Assembly: GCA_012034075.1 (NCBI GenBank)
Contig: JAAURD010000001.1
Coordinates: forward strand, 17,389-81,388
Source of the DNA: Chloroflexaceae bacterium
GTDB taxonomy: Bacteria > Chloroflexota > Chloroflexia > Chloroflexales > Chloroflexaceae
Length of the DNA stretch: 64,000 nt
Direction of reading: 5' to 3'
In this document: piece by piece, positions 1 through 8,512 of the stretch
Numbering within the stretch: position 1 is the first letter of the stretch
How the letters are laid out: each line of letters opens with the position of its first letter
Notes under the pieces: generated by a model
What the model was told of the DNA's origin: nothing
The model's database searches: none
What the model saw: the letters and a program-made list of their open reading frames with translations, nothing else
Translations under genes and position numbers: made by a program

Positions 1-34
1 CTTTCTGATCACAGCTGTTCAAATCAATTGCTGT

Positions 35-804
35 TCAAGTCAACGCATAGACCTGACGAATAGTATCAATCACGGCACCTTGTACACCGCGCTTGAGAAA
101 GATAACATCATACTGCGAGTTAAACGTGCTATGGGCCGGCAGCTTTCGCACCGGCTCAAACCCCAGCGTTGCTACATATTCTACCACCTCTGGCAAGAGG
201 GTCATGCCCTGATACAGCGGAATTTCAAACAACTCCAGATGCAGACCAACACACCCGCCACGCAAAAAGGTCTCGCCACCGCGCAGCACCTGGTATTCGG
301 CGCCCTGGGCATCAACCTTGAGGAAGTGATATTGGATGCGTTGACCCGGCGCCAGCAGAATGCTATCCAGTGTGCGGCAAGCAATCCGCTCAACCCGTTC
401 AAGCTGTGAACGTTCAAACCAGGTCTCGGCCAGATAGGATGGACCACGGGTGCGCAACTGCTCAAAGTTGGCTCGCACATAATCAACATTCTGGGGAAAG
501 AGCGATGATCCACTCCCTTTCCGTCCTCGGTAGATATAAAAGTCGCGTTCTTCTGCGCGATCCCAGAGGGCTGCATCAATGGTGGTGATAAACGGGTTAT
601 CGCTGGCAGTCTCTCGCGGTTCAAAACGCAAGAGATAACGCACCTTACGGGCATGTTCGTGCCAGGGCGATGGCAGATCACCCACGGAACCAACATCGAT
701 CAGGTTGACGATGCCCTGCCCACCGGCATTGACCACACCTTCCAGATGCAGTTGCTTTTTATGGTACGAACCAGCTTCTTCAATGTCTGTTTTACCTGTT
801 GCAT
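35..804 (-). pseudogene. FkbM-family methyltransferase, frameshifted (probably a sequencing error)
   Basis: Likely S-adenosylmethionine-dependent O-methyltransferase acting on a sugar or glycan. The main reading frame (233 codons, downstream of about 736) carries the FkbM-type core LIDVGSVG near its start and LKVDAQGAEYQVLRGG in the middle, followed by the usual C-terminal strand. It has no good start: the in-frame candidate is an internal GTG. A different frame begins with ATG at 804, preceded by AGGAGA (819-824), and reads MQQVKQTLKKLVRTIK before going out of frame. Adding one T to the five-T run at 756-760 (+ strand) joins the two frames as a continuous N-terminus of about 24 residues plus the core. 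It lies 18 bp after the sulfotransferase-like gene, so the two are probably co-transcribed. Family assignment is fairly sure; the substrate is unknown. Confidence 0.8.
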
Positions 805-822
805 CGTTGCTATCCCGTTCTC

Positions 823-1728
823 CTATCCGGATGTTCGCGACCAGGTGGCATAGACCCGCTCAATCGCGGCATCGCTGTAGAAGTGGCGAGTATATTGGCT
901 CTGACACATCGTGTCCAGATACGTCAATGGGAGTTGAATCTGCTGTTTGAACCGCTGGTAGTGCTCAGCATAATATTTATCACTGCCAACATTTTGGCGC
1001 TTCAGGGTAAAATTGGGTATATCCAGAAAATCGCCGATAGCTGCTGCTTTGGCGGCATCCTCCAACTCACTCTGGAGGATCAGCATATCGAACGGACCAT
1101 GCTGAATGGTTGTATACCCCTGCTCTTTATCAAAAGAATACGCATAAACATCGATGCCCAGGGTTTGTTTCGGCTCGTGCTCAAACCAGGCGGCGGGAGT
1201 GCCATGAGCATAGGTGGTCAGGAATTGTTCGATCAATGTATCAGTTGATACCGAGATTGTTCCCGGCGTATCACCCGTAAAACGATACACATTCTGGAAG
1301 AAGCCCGAAATATTGCGGCTAATCGGTTCACGGACCAGCGTGATAATGCGTGCTGGCCGCTGCTTTTGCAAAACGTGGGTGAAGAGCAGTTGGCCGAGCA
1401 TTTCGTGCGGGGCCAAGGGTGTTTTGCGTGGATTATGCTGACGCTTACCGGTAAACATATAGGCCGGGTTCATGCGATGGACATGAAAGACCGCCGGTAC
1501 ACCGCTGTGTTTGAGCGAGACATCGATAGAAGATGATCCCACCTTGCCCATCTGGTAAATAATAATCGGCACATGATGTTGGCGTTGAACATCATTCCAG
1601 AACAAAAATGCGTATTGCAGATAGGTTCGTGTTCGTGCCAGATATCGTCGTGTGTAAACTATCTGTCTCATCGCCCCGATGACTCCCCATCTGGGTATCG
1701 TCTGTAGCCGCTTGCTCAACAGCACCAT
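823..1728 (-). CDS. Sulfotransferase-like / putative capsular polysaccharide synthesis protein
   Basis: A 301-residue protein with the motif IIIYQMGKVGSSSI at about residues 56-69, which resembles the 5'-phosphosulfate binding loop of PAPS-dependent sulfotransferases. VREPISRNISGFFQN in the middle resembles the 3'-phosphate binding segment. The C-terminal stretch NVGSDKYYAEHYQRF resembles the signature of the NKWYS family of putative capsular polysaccharide synthesis proteins (PF10364). No signal peptide is visible. It sits just upstream of the FkbM methyltransferase with an 18 bp gap, which suggests a small operon decorating a surface glycan. The ribosome binding site before the ATG is weak. 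Family membership is judged from motifs only, and the acceptor is unknown. Confidence 0.7.
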   Translation of the reverse strand: MVLLSKRLQTIPRWGVIGAMRQIVYTRRYLARTRTYLQYAFLFWNDVQRQHHVPIIIYQMGKVGSSSIDVSLKHSGVPAVFHVHRMNPAYMFTGKRQHNPRKTPLAPHEMLGQLLFTHVLQKQRPARIITLVREPISRNISGFFQNVYRFTGDTPGTISVSTDTLIEQFLTTYAHGTPAAWFEHEPKQTLGIDVYAYSFDKEQGYTTIQHGPFDMLILQSELEDAAKAAAIGDFLDIPNFTLKRQNVGSDKYYAEHYQRFKQQIQLPLTYLDTMCQSQYTRHFYSDAAIERVYATWSRTSG

Positions 1729-1812
1729 ACTCTATGCAACGCCTCTAGTATATACTGCTTGCGGTTATTTGTAAAAATGGTACACAACAAATTCTTCATG
1801 ATCCATTCGCTC

Positions 1813-2032
1813 ATACCAAATTCGGTTAATCGATAGACGTAGGTGCGGCTTGCAGCAAGCGCTCCGAGTCGCGCACGCGCCAGGGGTGAGACCGTAGGCG
1901 TGGCTTGCAGCCGCGTAACCTGTCCACCGCACGGAGCACACTGCGTAGGTGCGGCTTGCAGTCGCACGCAAACCGCTCTAGGCGCTACACGTCCTATCAA
2001 AGAACATACCAGTGATCACCTGAATTGGGTAT
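1813..2032. repeat. MITE/REP-like repeat element, copy 1
   Basis: About 220 bp without a gene. The left end reads ATACCAAATTCGGTTAATC. The right end, read on the other strand, is ATACCCAATTCAGGTGATC, so the ends are imperfect terminal inverted repeats. Inside are two copies of GTAGGTGCGGCTTGCAG (about 1848 and 1942) and a variant near 1899. The same ends and internal unit recur at 2054-2194, 20194-20332 and 62716 onward. No transposase is encoded in it. Confidence 0.75.
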
Positions 2033-2053
2033 CACTGGTGCTGGCATCCGGTT

Positions 2054-2194
2054 ATACCCAATTCGGTTTATCAATAAAAGCGATCCTGATTCAGCATCCG
2101 ACGGAGGTGCGGCGTGTCGCCGCGTAGCGCCCGCGGCAAGCAGGAGCTACGCAGCCGAGCAAAGAATATACCCGCGATCACCTGAATTTGGTAT
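2054..2194. repeat. MITE/REP-like repeat element, copy 2
   Basis: A 141 bp element with the same kind of ends as copy 1: ATACCCAATTCGGTTTATC on the left, and GATCACCTGAATTTGGTAT on the right. The internal unit has drifted (GGAGGTGCGGCGTGTCGCCG). Its last base supplies part of the TAA stop of the small membrane protein at 2194-2433, so the insertion abuts, and may have redefined, the end of that gene. Confidence 0.72.
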
Positions 2195-2433
2195 TACTCG
2201 TGCGAATCGGTTTTGCAGTGGTGTCTGGGTACGGGTTGCTCAGGTGTCTGCCGCTGTGAGCGTTTTTTGTGTTGGGCTGCTTGATGCCGACGAGGCTTGC
2301 GCTTGCGCTCCCAGTGGGTTTGAGATAGCCACCAGGAGCGCAGTATCATGATGATGAGCCAGAAGATAACCAGCGCTAGCGTCAGTTGGATAAAAGCGAT
2401 CAGTGCGGTGGTAGCAGTGCCATCGATGGACAT
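2194..2433 (-). CDS. Small single-span membrane protein at the end of the feo operon
   Basis: A 79-residue protein of unknown function. One hydrophobic helix (about residues 8-30, TALIAFIQLTLALVIFWLII) is followed by a very basic tail (ERKRKPRRHQAAQHKKRSQR), so the tail is predicted to face the cytoplasm. The ATG at 2433 was preferred because it starts 7 bp after the feoC stop; a longer frame would overlap feoC by 47 bp. Position suggests a role with FeoB, as small membrane partners are known in some feo operons, but the Cys-rich signature of the FeoB-associated family (PF12669) is absent. The 3' end coincides with a repeat element, so the tail could be altered. Confidence 0.5.
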   Translation of the reverse strand: MSIDGTATTALIAFIQLTLALVIFWLIIMILRSWWLSQTHWERKRKPRRHQAAQHKKRSQRQTPEQPVPRHHCKTDSHE

Positions 2434-2440
2434 TGTGGGA

Positions 2441-2731
2441 TTATTCCGCTGGGTGCTCTGGCTGTTTGCTGATGGTTGCCGGGTCAATCAGCACAGGCCG
2501 AAAAGTACGTGGCGCAGCACCCGCAAAGGGACAGCCCGCCGCACAATCACCACAGCTACCACTACTGCAGGCTTGTCCTTCGACGCGGTCTGCGGCAATA
2601 CGGCCCTTCCGTACCCAGAAGGCAATCATGCCCTCTAACACGCCTGGTTCAAGCTCGAGCTTGCGGGCCAGTTCCGTGAGTGACCATGTTCCCTGGGCCT
2701 GTTCAATTTCGTGGAGTACTTGCTGTAACAT
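2441..2731 (-). CDS. feoC: FeoC-like winged-helix regulator with Fe-S type cysteines
   Basis: A 96-residue protein. Residues 1-50 (LQQVLHEIEQAQGTWSLTEL...) fit the small winged helix of FeoC. The segment CSSGSCGDCAAGC at about 55-67 gives four closely spaced cysteines like those that bind an oxygen-sensitive Fe-S cluster in FeoC. It is a probable cytoplasmic partner of FeoB, controlling its stability or expression. It starts 15 bp after the feoB membrane gene, with GAGGAA before the ATG, as the fifth gene of the feo operon. Confidence 0.85.
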   Translation of the reverse strand: MLQQVLHEIEQAQGTWSLTELARKLELEPGVLEGMIAFWVRKGRIAADRVEGQACSSGSCGDCAAGCPFAGAAPRTFRPVLIDPATISKQPEHPAE

Positions 2732-2746
2732 GGTGTTCCTCGCTTT

Positions 2747-4483
2747 CTAGCCCAATCCGAGCAATACACCACCTTGAAAAACGATGAGCGCCACCAACCA
2801 AGCTACTGCAAATTGCCCAATAACACTGACCCACATCCAGCGGTTGCCAAACTCTTGACGTGCCGCAGCAGTAGCGACCATACAGGGCGTATAGAGCAAT
2901 ACAAACACCAGAAACGAGAGCGCCGACAGCGCCCCATGACCGCCGCTCGATTCTTCAAACCCGTTGCGAATAGAATCCATTAAAGCGGTCGGTTCTTCCT
3001 CCTCTTCCGCTTCAAACAGGTTGATACCGACAATAAGGGGAATAGATCGCACTGTATCAAAGACAGCACTCCCAAAACTGGTAGCAATCGTGCCTAGATC
3101 TTCAAAGAACGTGGTTGCCTCAGCCTGTTCCTCTTCTTCGGCATCAACACCATAGATCTGAGCCATCGTACTGACAACGACTTCTTTGGCAACAAAGCCG
3201 GTCAGCAATGCACCACTGGATTGCCAAGAGCCAAAACCAAGTGGGGCAAAGACCTGCGCAAATGAACCCGAGATTGCAGCAAAAGCACTCTGGTCGATAT
3301 CAGTATCGGCAAAGCTGCCGGAACCGCCGACGGGAATAGCAATAAGCAACCAGACGACAATACTGGTGATCATAATGATAGTCCACGCCTTGCGAACAAA
3401 CGCTGCTGTCTTTTCCCACATGTGAAACCATATGCCCTTGAGCGTTGGGAGACGGTACGGCGGTAATTCCATAATAAAGGGTATCTGCTCTTGTCCCCGA
3501 AAAACCGTATGTTTAAAGATAAAACCCAGCACAATGGCAACAATAATGCCGAGCAGATACATACTAAAGACGATAATGCCACCATAGAGTGGAAAGAAGA
3601 CCGCTGCTAACAGAATATAGACCGGCAGGCGAGCGCTACAGCTCATAAATGGAACAAGAAGACCAGTAAGAATACGGTCTTTCTCATGCTCAAGCGTGCG
3701 GGTCGCATAAATAGCAGGCACAGTGCAGCCAAACCCAACAATCATGGGCAGAAAGCTCTTGCCATGGAGCCCCAGAGTGCGCATCAAACGATCCATCACA
3801 AAGGCGGCACGCGCCATATAGCCCGAATCCTCCAGCAGGGCCAGCGCAAAGTAGAGCGACATGAGGACTGGAACAAAGACCAGCACACCACCGACACCGG
3901 CAATAATCCCGTCAACCGCGAGGCTTTCGATCCAGGTACCGCTCACACCAGCAAACGTCAAGAGAGTGACAGCCCAACTGGTGATTGGCCCGGTGATGAC
4001 GCCATCAACCCAATCGAGCAAGGGCGCCGCAACATCCGACGTAATTTTAAAGACAATCCACATCAGAGCCAGAAAGATCGGAATACCCAGCCAGCGATGG
4101 GTCACCACACGGTCGATTTTATCGGACAGCGTAAGCGCGTGTGCGGCCGGGCGGGTCATTACTTGCTGCACCAGACGATTGACAAAGGTATAGCGCTGGT
4201 CAGTCAGCACCACATCAAGGTCATCACCATAATGGGCCTGCAAACGAGTGCGTATTTCGTCGAGCATCGGCAGCAACGTGCCACTCTGGGGCAGCACCTG
4301 AAGCTGCTGCAACACATCAGCGTCACCTTCGAGCAGCTGAATAGCCAGCCAGCGTGGTTGATATTGCTGGAACTCAGGCAGCATGGTAAGCACATTGCTG
4401 ATCTGGGTAATGGCTTCTTCCAGACGTTGTTCATAGTTCACGGTACTACGCCGTGCATGGAGCGGGAAGTAGGATACAGTCAT
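2747..4483 (-). CDS. feoB: Ferrous iron transporter FeoB, GDI and membrane part (split gene)
   Basis: A 578-residue protein forming the iron channel half of FeoB in the cytoplasmic membrane. Residues 1 to about 110 correspond to the helical GDI/spacer domain (RWLAIQLLEGD; later YTFVNRLVQQV and LSDKIDRVVTHRWLG). The rest is the multi-span core with the two Gate/nucleoside-recognition repeats, including LPMIVGFGCTVPAIYATRTL and the Cys-containing FMSCSARLPVY segment. The GTPase domain is a separate upstream gene. The ATG at 4483 has AGGAG 9 bases upstream and is preferred over an in-frame TTG at 4507. The stop separating the two halves is a TGA in the same frame, but the independent ribosome binding site indicates two real genes. 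Confidence 0.92.
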   Translation of the reverse strand: MTVSYFPLHARRSTVNYEQRLEEAITQISNVLTMLPEFQQYQPRWLAIQLLEGDADVLQQLQVLPQSGTLLPMLDEIRTRLQAHYGDDLDVVLTDQRYTFVNRLVQQVMTRPAAHALTLSDKIDRVVTHRWLGIPIFLALMWIVFKITSDVAAPLLDWVDGVITGPITSWAVTLLTFAGVSGTWIESLAVDGIIAGVGGVLVFVPVLMSLYFALALLEDSGYMARAAFVMDRLMRTLGLHGKSFLPMIVGFGCTVPAIYATRTLEHEKDRILTGLLVPFMSCSARLPVYILLAAVFFPLYGGIIVFSMYLLGIIVAIVLGFIFKHTVFRGQEQIPFIMELPPYRLPTLKGIWFHMWEKTAAFVRKAWTIIMITSIVVWLLIAIPVGGSGSFADTDIDQSAFAAISGSFAQVFAPLGFGSWQSSGALLTGFVAKEVVVSTMAQIYGVDAEEEEQAEATTFFEDLGTIATSFGSAVFDTVRSIPLIVGINLFEAEEEEEPTALMDSIRNGFEESSGGHGALSALSFLVFVLLYTPCMVATAAARQEFGNRWMWVSVIGQFAVAWLVALIVFQGGVLLGLG

Positions 4484-4522
4484 CGTGGGTTCTCCTTGCT
4501 CAATCAAAGAGCAGTATAACGA

Positions 4523-5062
4523 TCATGCAGATAGTTCAATCAGCGCTTGTTGTTCGAGAGCATGGGCTACGGTGGCGGTCAATGCCTGTTTCAGGGTATC
4601 GATGCCTTGCCCCTGACTGGCAGTCATTGGGACAACCGGTACACCATCGAGTAATCGCGAGAGTTGGGCCGGGTCAAGCGTCAGGTTGCGCTCGCGTGCC
4701 ATATCCATCATATTGAGCGCCAGAATCAGCGGTGTTCCCGTATCGATGAGTTGTGCTGTCAAATAGAGATTGCGCTCAAGATTGGTAGCGTCAAGCACAT
4801 TGATCACAGCAGTTAAGGGCGTGGTCACCACAAAATCGCGGGCAATCTGTTCTTCAAGTGAATACGCCGAGAGGCTATAGGTGCCTGGTAAATCAACTAC
4901 GGTGATCATATGCTCAGCCAGCTTCATCGAGCCAGCTTTCTTCTCTACCGTTTTACCAGGCCAGTTGCCGACATGTTGGCGTGAACCAGTCAGCGCATTA
5001 AAGATGGTGCTTTTGCCGACATTCGGATTACCAGCGAGTGCGATCATCAGTTCAGGTTTCAT
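4523..5062 (-). CDS. feoB: FeoB GTPase domain (split gene)
   Basis: A 179-residue stand-alone G domain of the ferrous iron transporter. Motifs: G1 GNPNVGKS (11-18), switch I with the [11 protein letters not shown] segment (about 31-41), G3 DLPG (57-60) and G4 NMMD (116-119). The sequence ends soon after G5, before the GDI domain, which sits on the next gene. Together the two genes cover a normal FeoB of about 760 residues. The start overlaps the feoA stop by 4 bp (ATGA), implying translational coupling, and 39 bp separate it from the membrane half. Predicted to gate Fe2+ import with GTP. Confidence 0.93.
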   Translation of the reverse strand: MKPELMIALAGNPNVGKSTIFNALTGSRQHVGNWPGKTVEKKAGSMKLAEHMITVVDLPGTYSLSAYSLEEQIARDFVVTTPLTAVINVLDATNLERNLYLTAQLIDTGTPLILALNMMDMARERNLTLDPAQLSRLLDGVPVVPMTASQGQGIDTLKQALTATVAHALEQQALIELSA

Positions 5063-5313
5063 TGTTGTTCCTCTTCTAGTGCGACGCGAATGGTGTGTGC
5101 TAATCCTCGTGCCAGTGCCAATCGTGTTGCTCCTACTGCTATCAGCAAGCTACTCCCATTATCTTGTACAATCGTGATTTGAGCACCACGAACAATACCA
5201 AGATGGCTCAGACGATGACTTGCGCGACCCTCATCAGGGATGTTGACCACACGCACGCGTTGGCCGGGCGGGATCAGGCTGAGGTTGACTGTTGTTTGCG
5301 TTAATGGTGTCAT
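5059..5313 (-). CDS. feoA: FeoA-like SH3 protein (second copy)
   Basis: An 84-residue FeoA-type beta-barrel protein ([57 protein letters not shown] can be followed through the family pattern of a turn at Gly, an LxxLGI segment and a C-terminal GxxLALxRxxA strand). It probably binds the cytoplasmic part of FeoB. It overlaps the first feoA by 4 bp and the feoB G gene by 4 bp, so all three are likely translated in a coupled way. It differs clearly from the first copy, so the pair may form a heteromeric regulator. Confidence 0.88.
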   Translation of the reverse strand: MTPLTQTTVNLSLIPPGQRVRVVNIPDEGRASHRLSHLGIVRGAQITIVQDNGSSLLIAVGATRLALARGLAHTIRVALEEEQQ

Positions 5314-5558
5314 GATTGCACCTCAACCAGAATATGACTCGCCTCATGTTTGCGTAACGACAAATGATAGCCTTTGACAAAGACTTCAATCGGATCACCC
5401 AGAGGTGCAATACGCTCTAAACGGATTGTTTCACCGGTGATCAGGCCCATATCGAGCAAGCGCCGTCGAATGGTTTTTTCACCGCCCACTTTGACGATAG
5501 TGGCTTGCTGACCGACGACCAACTGTTCAAGGGTACAGGATGTTGTTTCGGTTGACAC
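5310..5558 (-). CDS. feoA: FeoA-like SH3 protein (first gene of feo operon)
   Basis: An 82-residue FeoA protein when started from GTG at 5558, which has AAGGAG about 8 bases upstream; a longer frame to 5642 lacks such a site. The pattern IRRRLLDMGLITGETIRLERIAPLGDPIEVFVKGYHLSLRKHEA is the classical FeoA fold, including the LxxMGL turn. It is the promoter-proximal gene of feoA-feoA-feoB-feoB-feoC. Upstream lie CAGGTATTCC-type motifs that could be the iron-responsive operator. Confidence 0.9.
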   Translation of the reverse strand: MSTETTSCTLEQLVVGQQATIVKVGGEKTIRRRLLDMGLITGETIRLERIAPLGDPIEVFVKGYHLSLRKHEASHILVEVQS

Positions 5559-6144
5559 GCTAGCTGCTCCTTTCTTCTTGCTGCTCCATACAATATGGTA
5601 TCCCTGAGAACAAAGAGCTATTCTTCTGGTTTTGCCAGACAAGTATGCAATTATTCAGGTTAGCTCTCAAACTATACGCCAATTTCTCAGGTATTCCTGT
5701 GTTTTGCATATTATAGTGATATCTTGTTTATCTGTCAAGCAATGATCAAAAAGAGCGGTTTGGGTCAATAAGATGCGGAAAACATCAGTAAGAGGCAGTC
5801 CGCTTGCGTTATCAGATGAGTGAAGATTTCTCTACTTTTGGGGCTACCCCGACTGATGTTCTGTGGTCTACCCGATTGTTTGCAACATTTCGGAGTCACA
5901 GTGGGAGATAAAGCAGGCAATACATTGCGCTTGAAGCATGGGAATACCTGGGAAAAGAGACCACGAATATCAGGTATTCCCTCGTGCAAAGATACTACAA
6001 GGGGTATCCTTCAAGAGATAAACCGGCTGTGTGCAGCTTGATCATGAGGCATGCTGGTTTGACAAACCATTGCTCTTTTTGCTATCATTTGCATGTGCAA
6101 AGAGTTGCAAGAGAGCCATCTCCCTTGTGAAGCAAAAGTATCGT
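5559..6144. promoter_or_regulatory. Divergent feo/fur control region with repeated CAGGTATTCC motifs
   Basis: About 590 bp without a convincing gene between the feo operon and fur. The motif CAGGTATTCC occurs at 5688-5697 (as CAGGTATTCCTG, an interrupted palindrome CAGG-4-CCTG), at 5971-5980, and inverted at 5941-5950. The last two form a perfect 11 bp inverted repeat (5940-5950 with 5971-5981). A weaker match, GGTATCCCTGAG, is near 5598. Repetition between a metal regulator and an iron operon suggests a metal-responsive operator; no classical Fur box was recognised. The assignment to a regulator is inference. Confidence 0.45.
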
Positions 6145-6567
6145 ATGATAACAACACTGCGGCAGCGGGGGCACCGTATCACCCCACAGCGCGAAATGAT
6201 TATTCAGGCAATGATGCACCAGCGCCGCCATCTCACGGCCGAAGCGATTTTTGCGCTGGTGCGCGATCAGAGCGAGGCGATTAACCTGGCGACGGTTTAC
6301 CGCACGCTTGATTTTCTGGTACGTGAAGGGTTAATCAACCGCACCGACCTGGGTGACGGTTCGTTTATCTATACGACCGCCGATCATGGTTCACATCTTC
6401 ATCTCGTCTGTTCCAACTGCCAGCAGATAACGGAAGCGAGTTATGAGATGCTTGCGTCTTTGCAGCATGAGTTGTCCTGCCAGTATGGTTTTCAGGCTCA
6501 CCTGCATCATCTTGCCATTACTGGTCTCTGTGAACACTGTCGGGAAGAACAGGGGGTATCATCTTGA
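6145..6567 (+). CDS. fur: Fur-family metal-dependent transcriptional regulator
   Basis: A 140-residue regulator. The N-terminal winged helix holds RGHRITPQREMI and the recognition region NLATVYRTLDFLVREGLI. The dimerisation half has DHGSHLHLVCSNC with the HxH metal ligands and the first CxxC, and ends with LCEHC, the second CxxC of a structural zinc site. The ATG at 6145 gives the usual family length; an upstream GTG at 6127 is also possible. It is divergent from feo and directly followed by cbiL (stop and start overlap by one base), so it may sense Fe, Ni or Co. Which metal it senses cannot be told from sequence. Confidence 0.9.
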   Translation: MITTLRQRGHRITPQREMIIQAMMHQRRHLTAEAIFALVRDQSEAINLATVYRTLDFLVREGLINRTDLGDGSFIYTTADHGSHLHLVCSNCQQITEASYEMLASLQHELSCQYGFQAHLHHLAITGLCEHCREEQGVSS

Positions 6568-7049
6568 TGCACCGAAGGTATGTGGCTATCATCATAGTCT
6601 GTTTGATCATGAGCGCGGCACCGACCATGATCCTGGCACACGGTGCTCATATCACCTATACAACCGGTCCAGCTATCTCGATTGTGGCAACGTATGACTC
6701 CGGGGAACCAATGGCTGATGCACAGGTAGCAGTCTATGCCCCGGATGACCCGATGACCCCATGGATGACCGGTACATGCGATGCCGAGGGGCGTTTTACC
6801 TTCATTCCCGACGCATCTATCAGCGGCAACTGGGAAGTGCAGGTACGGCAGGCCGGTCACGGCAATATCATCACCATCCCGATACAGGCCGAAACAACAA
6901 CGAACAGTGCCGCCATGTCCAGTGGCATGGGATCAACTGCTGTGAGCGGCGGTGGGGGATACACCCCGTTGCAAATTGTCTTAATGAGTGGTTCGATCAT
7001 CTGGGGACTGGTGGGTACCGCCCTCTTTTTTATGCGCAGGAGGAATTGA
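6567..7049 (+). CDS. CbiL/NikL-like accessory protein of a cobalt/nickel ECF importer
   Basis: A 160-residue protein with an N-terminal signal peptide (residues about 5-25, ending near ILAHG). A carboxypeptidase-regulatory-like beta domain follows (ISIVATYDSGEPMADAQVAVY ... GRFTFIP), then a Ser/Gly/Met linker and a C-terminal membrane helix (LQIVLMSGSIIWGLVGTALFF). This is the layout of the extracytoplasmic subunit found beside CbiM. The ATG overlaps the fur stop (TGATG) and has AGGGGG about 10 bases upstream. The His and Met residues after the signal peptide may help to bind metal. Confidence 0.75.
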   Translation: MHRRYVAIIIVCLIMSAAPTMILAHGAHITYTTGPAISIVATYDSGEPMADAQVAVYAPDDPMTPWMTGTCDAEGRFTFIPDASISGNWEVQVRQAGHGNIITIPIQAETTTNSAAMSSGMGSTAVSGGGGYTPLQIVLMSGSIIWGLVGTALFFMRRRN

Positions 7050-7735
7050 TGCATATTACCGATGGATTCTTGCCGCCCACCGTGTGTATTGCCGGTTATG
7101 CGACAACCGCAGCGCTCACCTGGTATACCTTGCGACGGATCAACCAGCAAGAAGACCCGCAGGCCGGGGTACCACGCGCGGCCCTATTAACGGCCGCATT
7201 TTTTGTCGCTTCATGGATCCATATTCCGATCCCACCAGGCAGCGTGCATCTTATGCTTGGTGGCTTAATGGGCGTGGTGTTGGGGTTCTACGCGTTTCCC
7301 GCGATTCTCATCGGTCTCTTCTTCCAGGCAGTGATGTTTGGTCACGGTGGGCTAACCACGCTTGGTATCAATGCCACGATGATTGGTGCGCCGGCCTTGA
7401 TCGCTGGTTTGCTCTTTCGTCAGGTGATCAAGCTCAACCCCACCAGTCGCTGGCTGCACGGGGCGGCCGGGTTTGGAGCAGGCGCTCTTTCCACTGGCCT
7501 GTCGATCAGCATCTTCTTTATTGTGCTCATGACCAACCTGCCGACCAACCTTGATGCTGCCATAGAACAGGCAGCGATTGTCGGCTTGACCCTGCTCCAT
7601 ATCCCATTGCTAGGAATTGAGGCCATCATTACCGCGATGGTCGTGCTCTTTTTGCAGCGCGTGCGTCCAGAACTCCTGGAAGGTACGGATGCACTGCCGG
7701 TGGCACTCCCGCCGGCATCTATCGAACAGGCTTGA
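7049..7735 (+). CDS. cbiM: Cobalt/nickel ECF substrate-binding membrane protein CbiM
   Basis: A 228-residue integral membrane protein beginning MHITDGFLPP. The N-terminal Met-His motif is the metal ligand of CbiM/NikM, so the start is certain; AGGAGG lies just upstream. The family segments IPIPPGSVHLMLGGLMGVVLG and FQAVMFGHGGLTTLGINATMIG are present, with six or seven membrane helices. It takes up Co2+ or Ni2+ through an energy-coupling factor module. CbiQ (transmembrane) and CbiO (ATPase) are not in the window, so they must be elsewhere or the protein works without them. Confidence 0.92.
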   Translation: MHITDGFLPPTVCIAGYATTAALTWYTLRRINQQEDPQAGVPRAALLTAAFFVASWIHIPIPPGSVHLMLGGLMGVVLGFYAFPAILIGLFFQAVMFGHGGLTTLGINATMIGAPALIAGLLFRQVIKLNPTSRWLHGAAGFGAGALSTGLSISIFFIVLMTNLPTNLDAAIEQAAIVGLTLLHIPLLGIEAIITAMVVLFLQRVRPELLEGTDALPVALPPASIEQA

Positions 7736-7754
7736 TTTGCGGGTAGATAGTGTC

Positions 7755-8498
7755 CTACACTGGTGGCCAGGGAATATGTGGCCCATCGCCAGGCGCGGGG
7801 TAGCGTCCGGATGCCATCAGCGCTGCCAGACGCCGCTCCAGGGCACGCATCTCGGCGATGCTCAACAGTTCACCAAGCAGCTGTGCCACTTTTTCTTCCT
7901 TACACAGACATTGCTGAAATCGTTGGAATGCCTCTATAACCGGGTTCGGAAAAGGCTGCCCGATGAAATCCCAGAGCACAGTACGGAGCTTTTCCTCTTC
8001 ATGGAAACAGATTCCATGATCAATCGACCAGAGCCGGCCATCAACACCCTTCAAACAATGCCCGCTCTTGCGGTCTGCATTATTGACCAGATGATCAAAA
8101 GCAGCCAGTTGCAATAACACATCGTCATAGCACCCTTCGCGTTGCATGGTGAGCAGGTGCGCTTCAGGGTCGTTTTCGATATACAGCTGCACCACCCCAA
8201 CGCCAAAATCGCCGTTCCGTATGACCGTCGGTGGAATGAGATCAAAATCAAGCGCCTCACTCACCAGATACGCCGCAAACTCGCGCTGGTAGAGGGTGCC
8301 GCGCGGAAAATCCCAGAGCGGTCGTTCACCCCGTCGCGGTTTATACACGGCCAGGGCCTGCAAGCCCTGATAGGTCAGACTGACGAGCAGGGTATAGTTG
8401 CTGCTATAGGGGAGCAACCCCTCTACCTCCATCGTACCGTGGGCCAGGAGTTCAAGAATACGCGGAATATCCAGTTCAATCACATTGGTCTGGCTCAT
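7755..8498 (-). CDS. SCO1664-family protein (PI3/4-kinase-like fold)
   Basis: A 247-residue conserved protein of the TIGR03843/SCO1664 type. It shows a kinase-like core: VYKPRRGERPLWDFPRGTL (nucleotide-binding lysine in YKP), LAAFDHLVNNADRKSGHCL (catalytic loop with D and N) and LWSIDHGICF (metal-binding D). The layout resembles the HipA/PI3K-like atypical kinases. It is the third gene of a three-gene unit with DUF3090 and a histidine phosphatase; the gap to DUF3090 is 14 bp. The same trio is conserved in Actinobacteria. The substrate is unknown. Confidence 0.82.
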   Translation of the reverse strand: MSQTNVIELDIPRILELLAHGTMEVEGLLPYSSNYTLLVSLTYQGLQALAVYKPRRGERPLWDFPRGTLYQREFAAYLVSEALDFDLIPPTVIRNGDFGVGVVQLYIENDPEAHLLTMQREGCYDDVLLQLAAFDHLVNNADRKSGHCLKGVDGRLWSIDHGICFHEEEKLRTVLWDFIGQPFPNPVIEAFQRFQQCLCKEEKVAQLLGELLSIAEMRALERRLAALMASGRYPAPGDGPHIPWPPV

Positions 8499-8512
8499 CG
8501 TTTATACCCAGG

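Noticed and set aside
4484..4525. In-frame TGA between the two feoB parts as a nonsense mutation or readthrough site
   Set aside because: The downstream ATG at 4483 has a strong AGGAG site and the split falls exactly at a domain border, so two separate genes are more likely.
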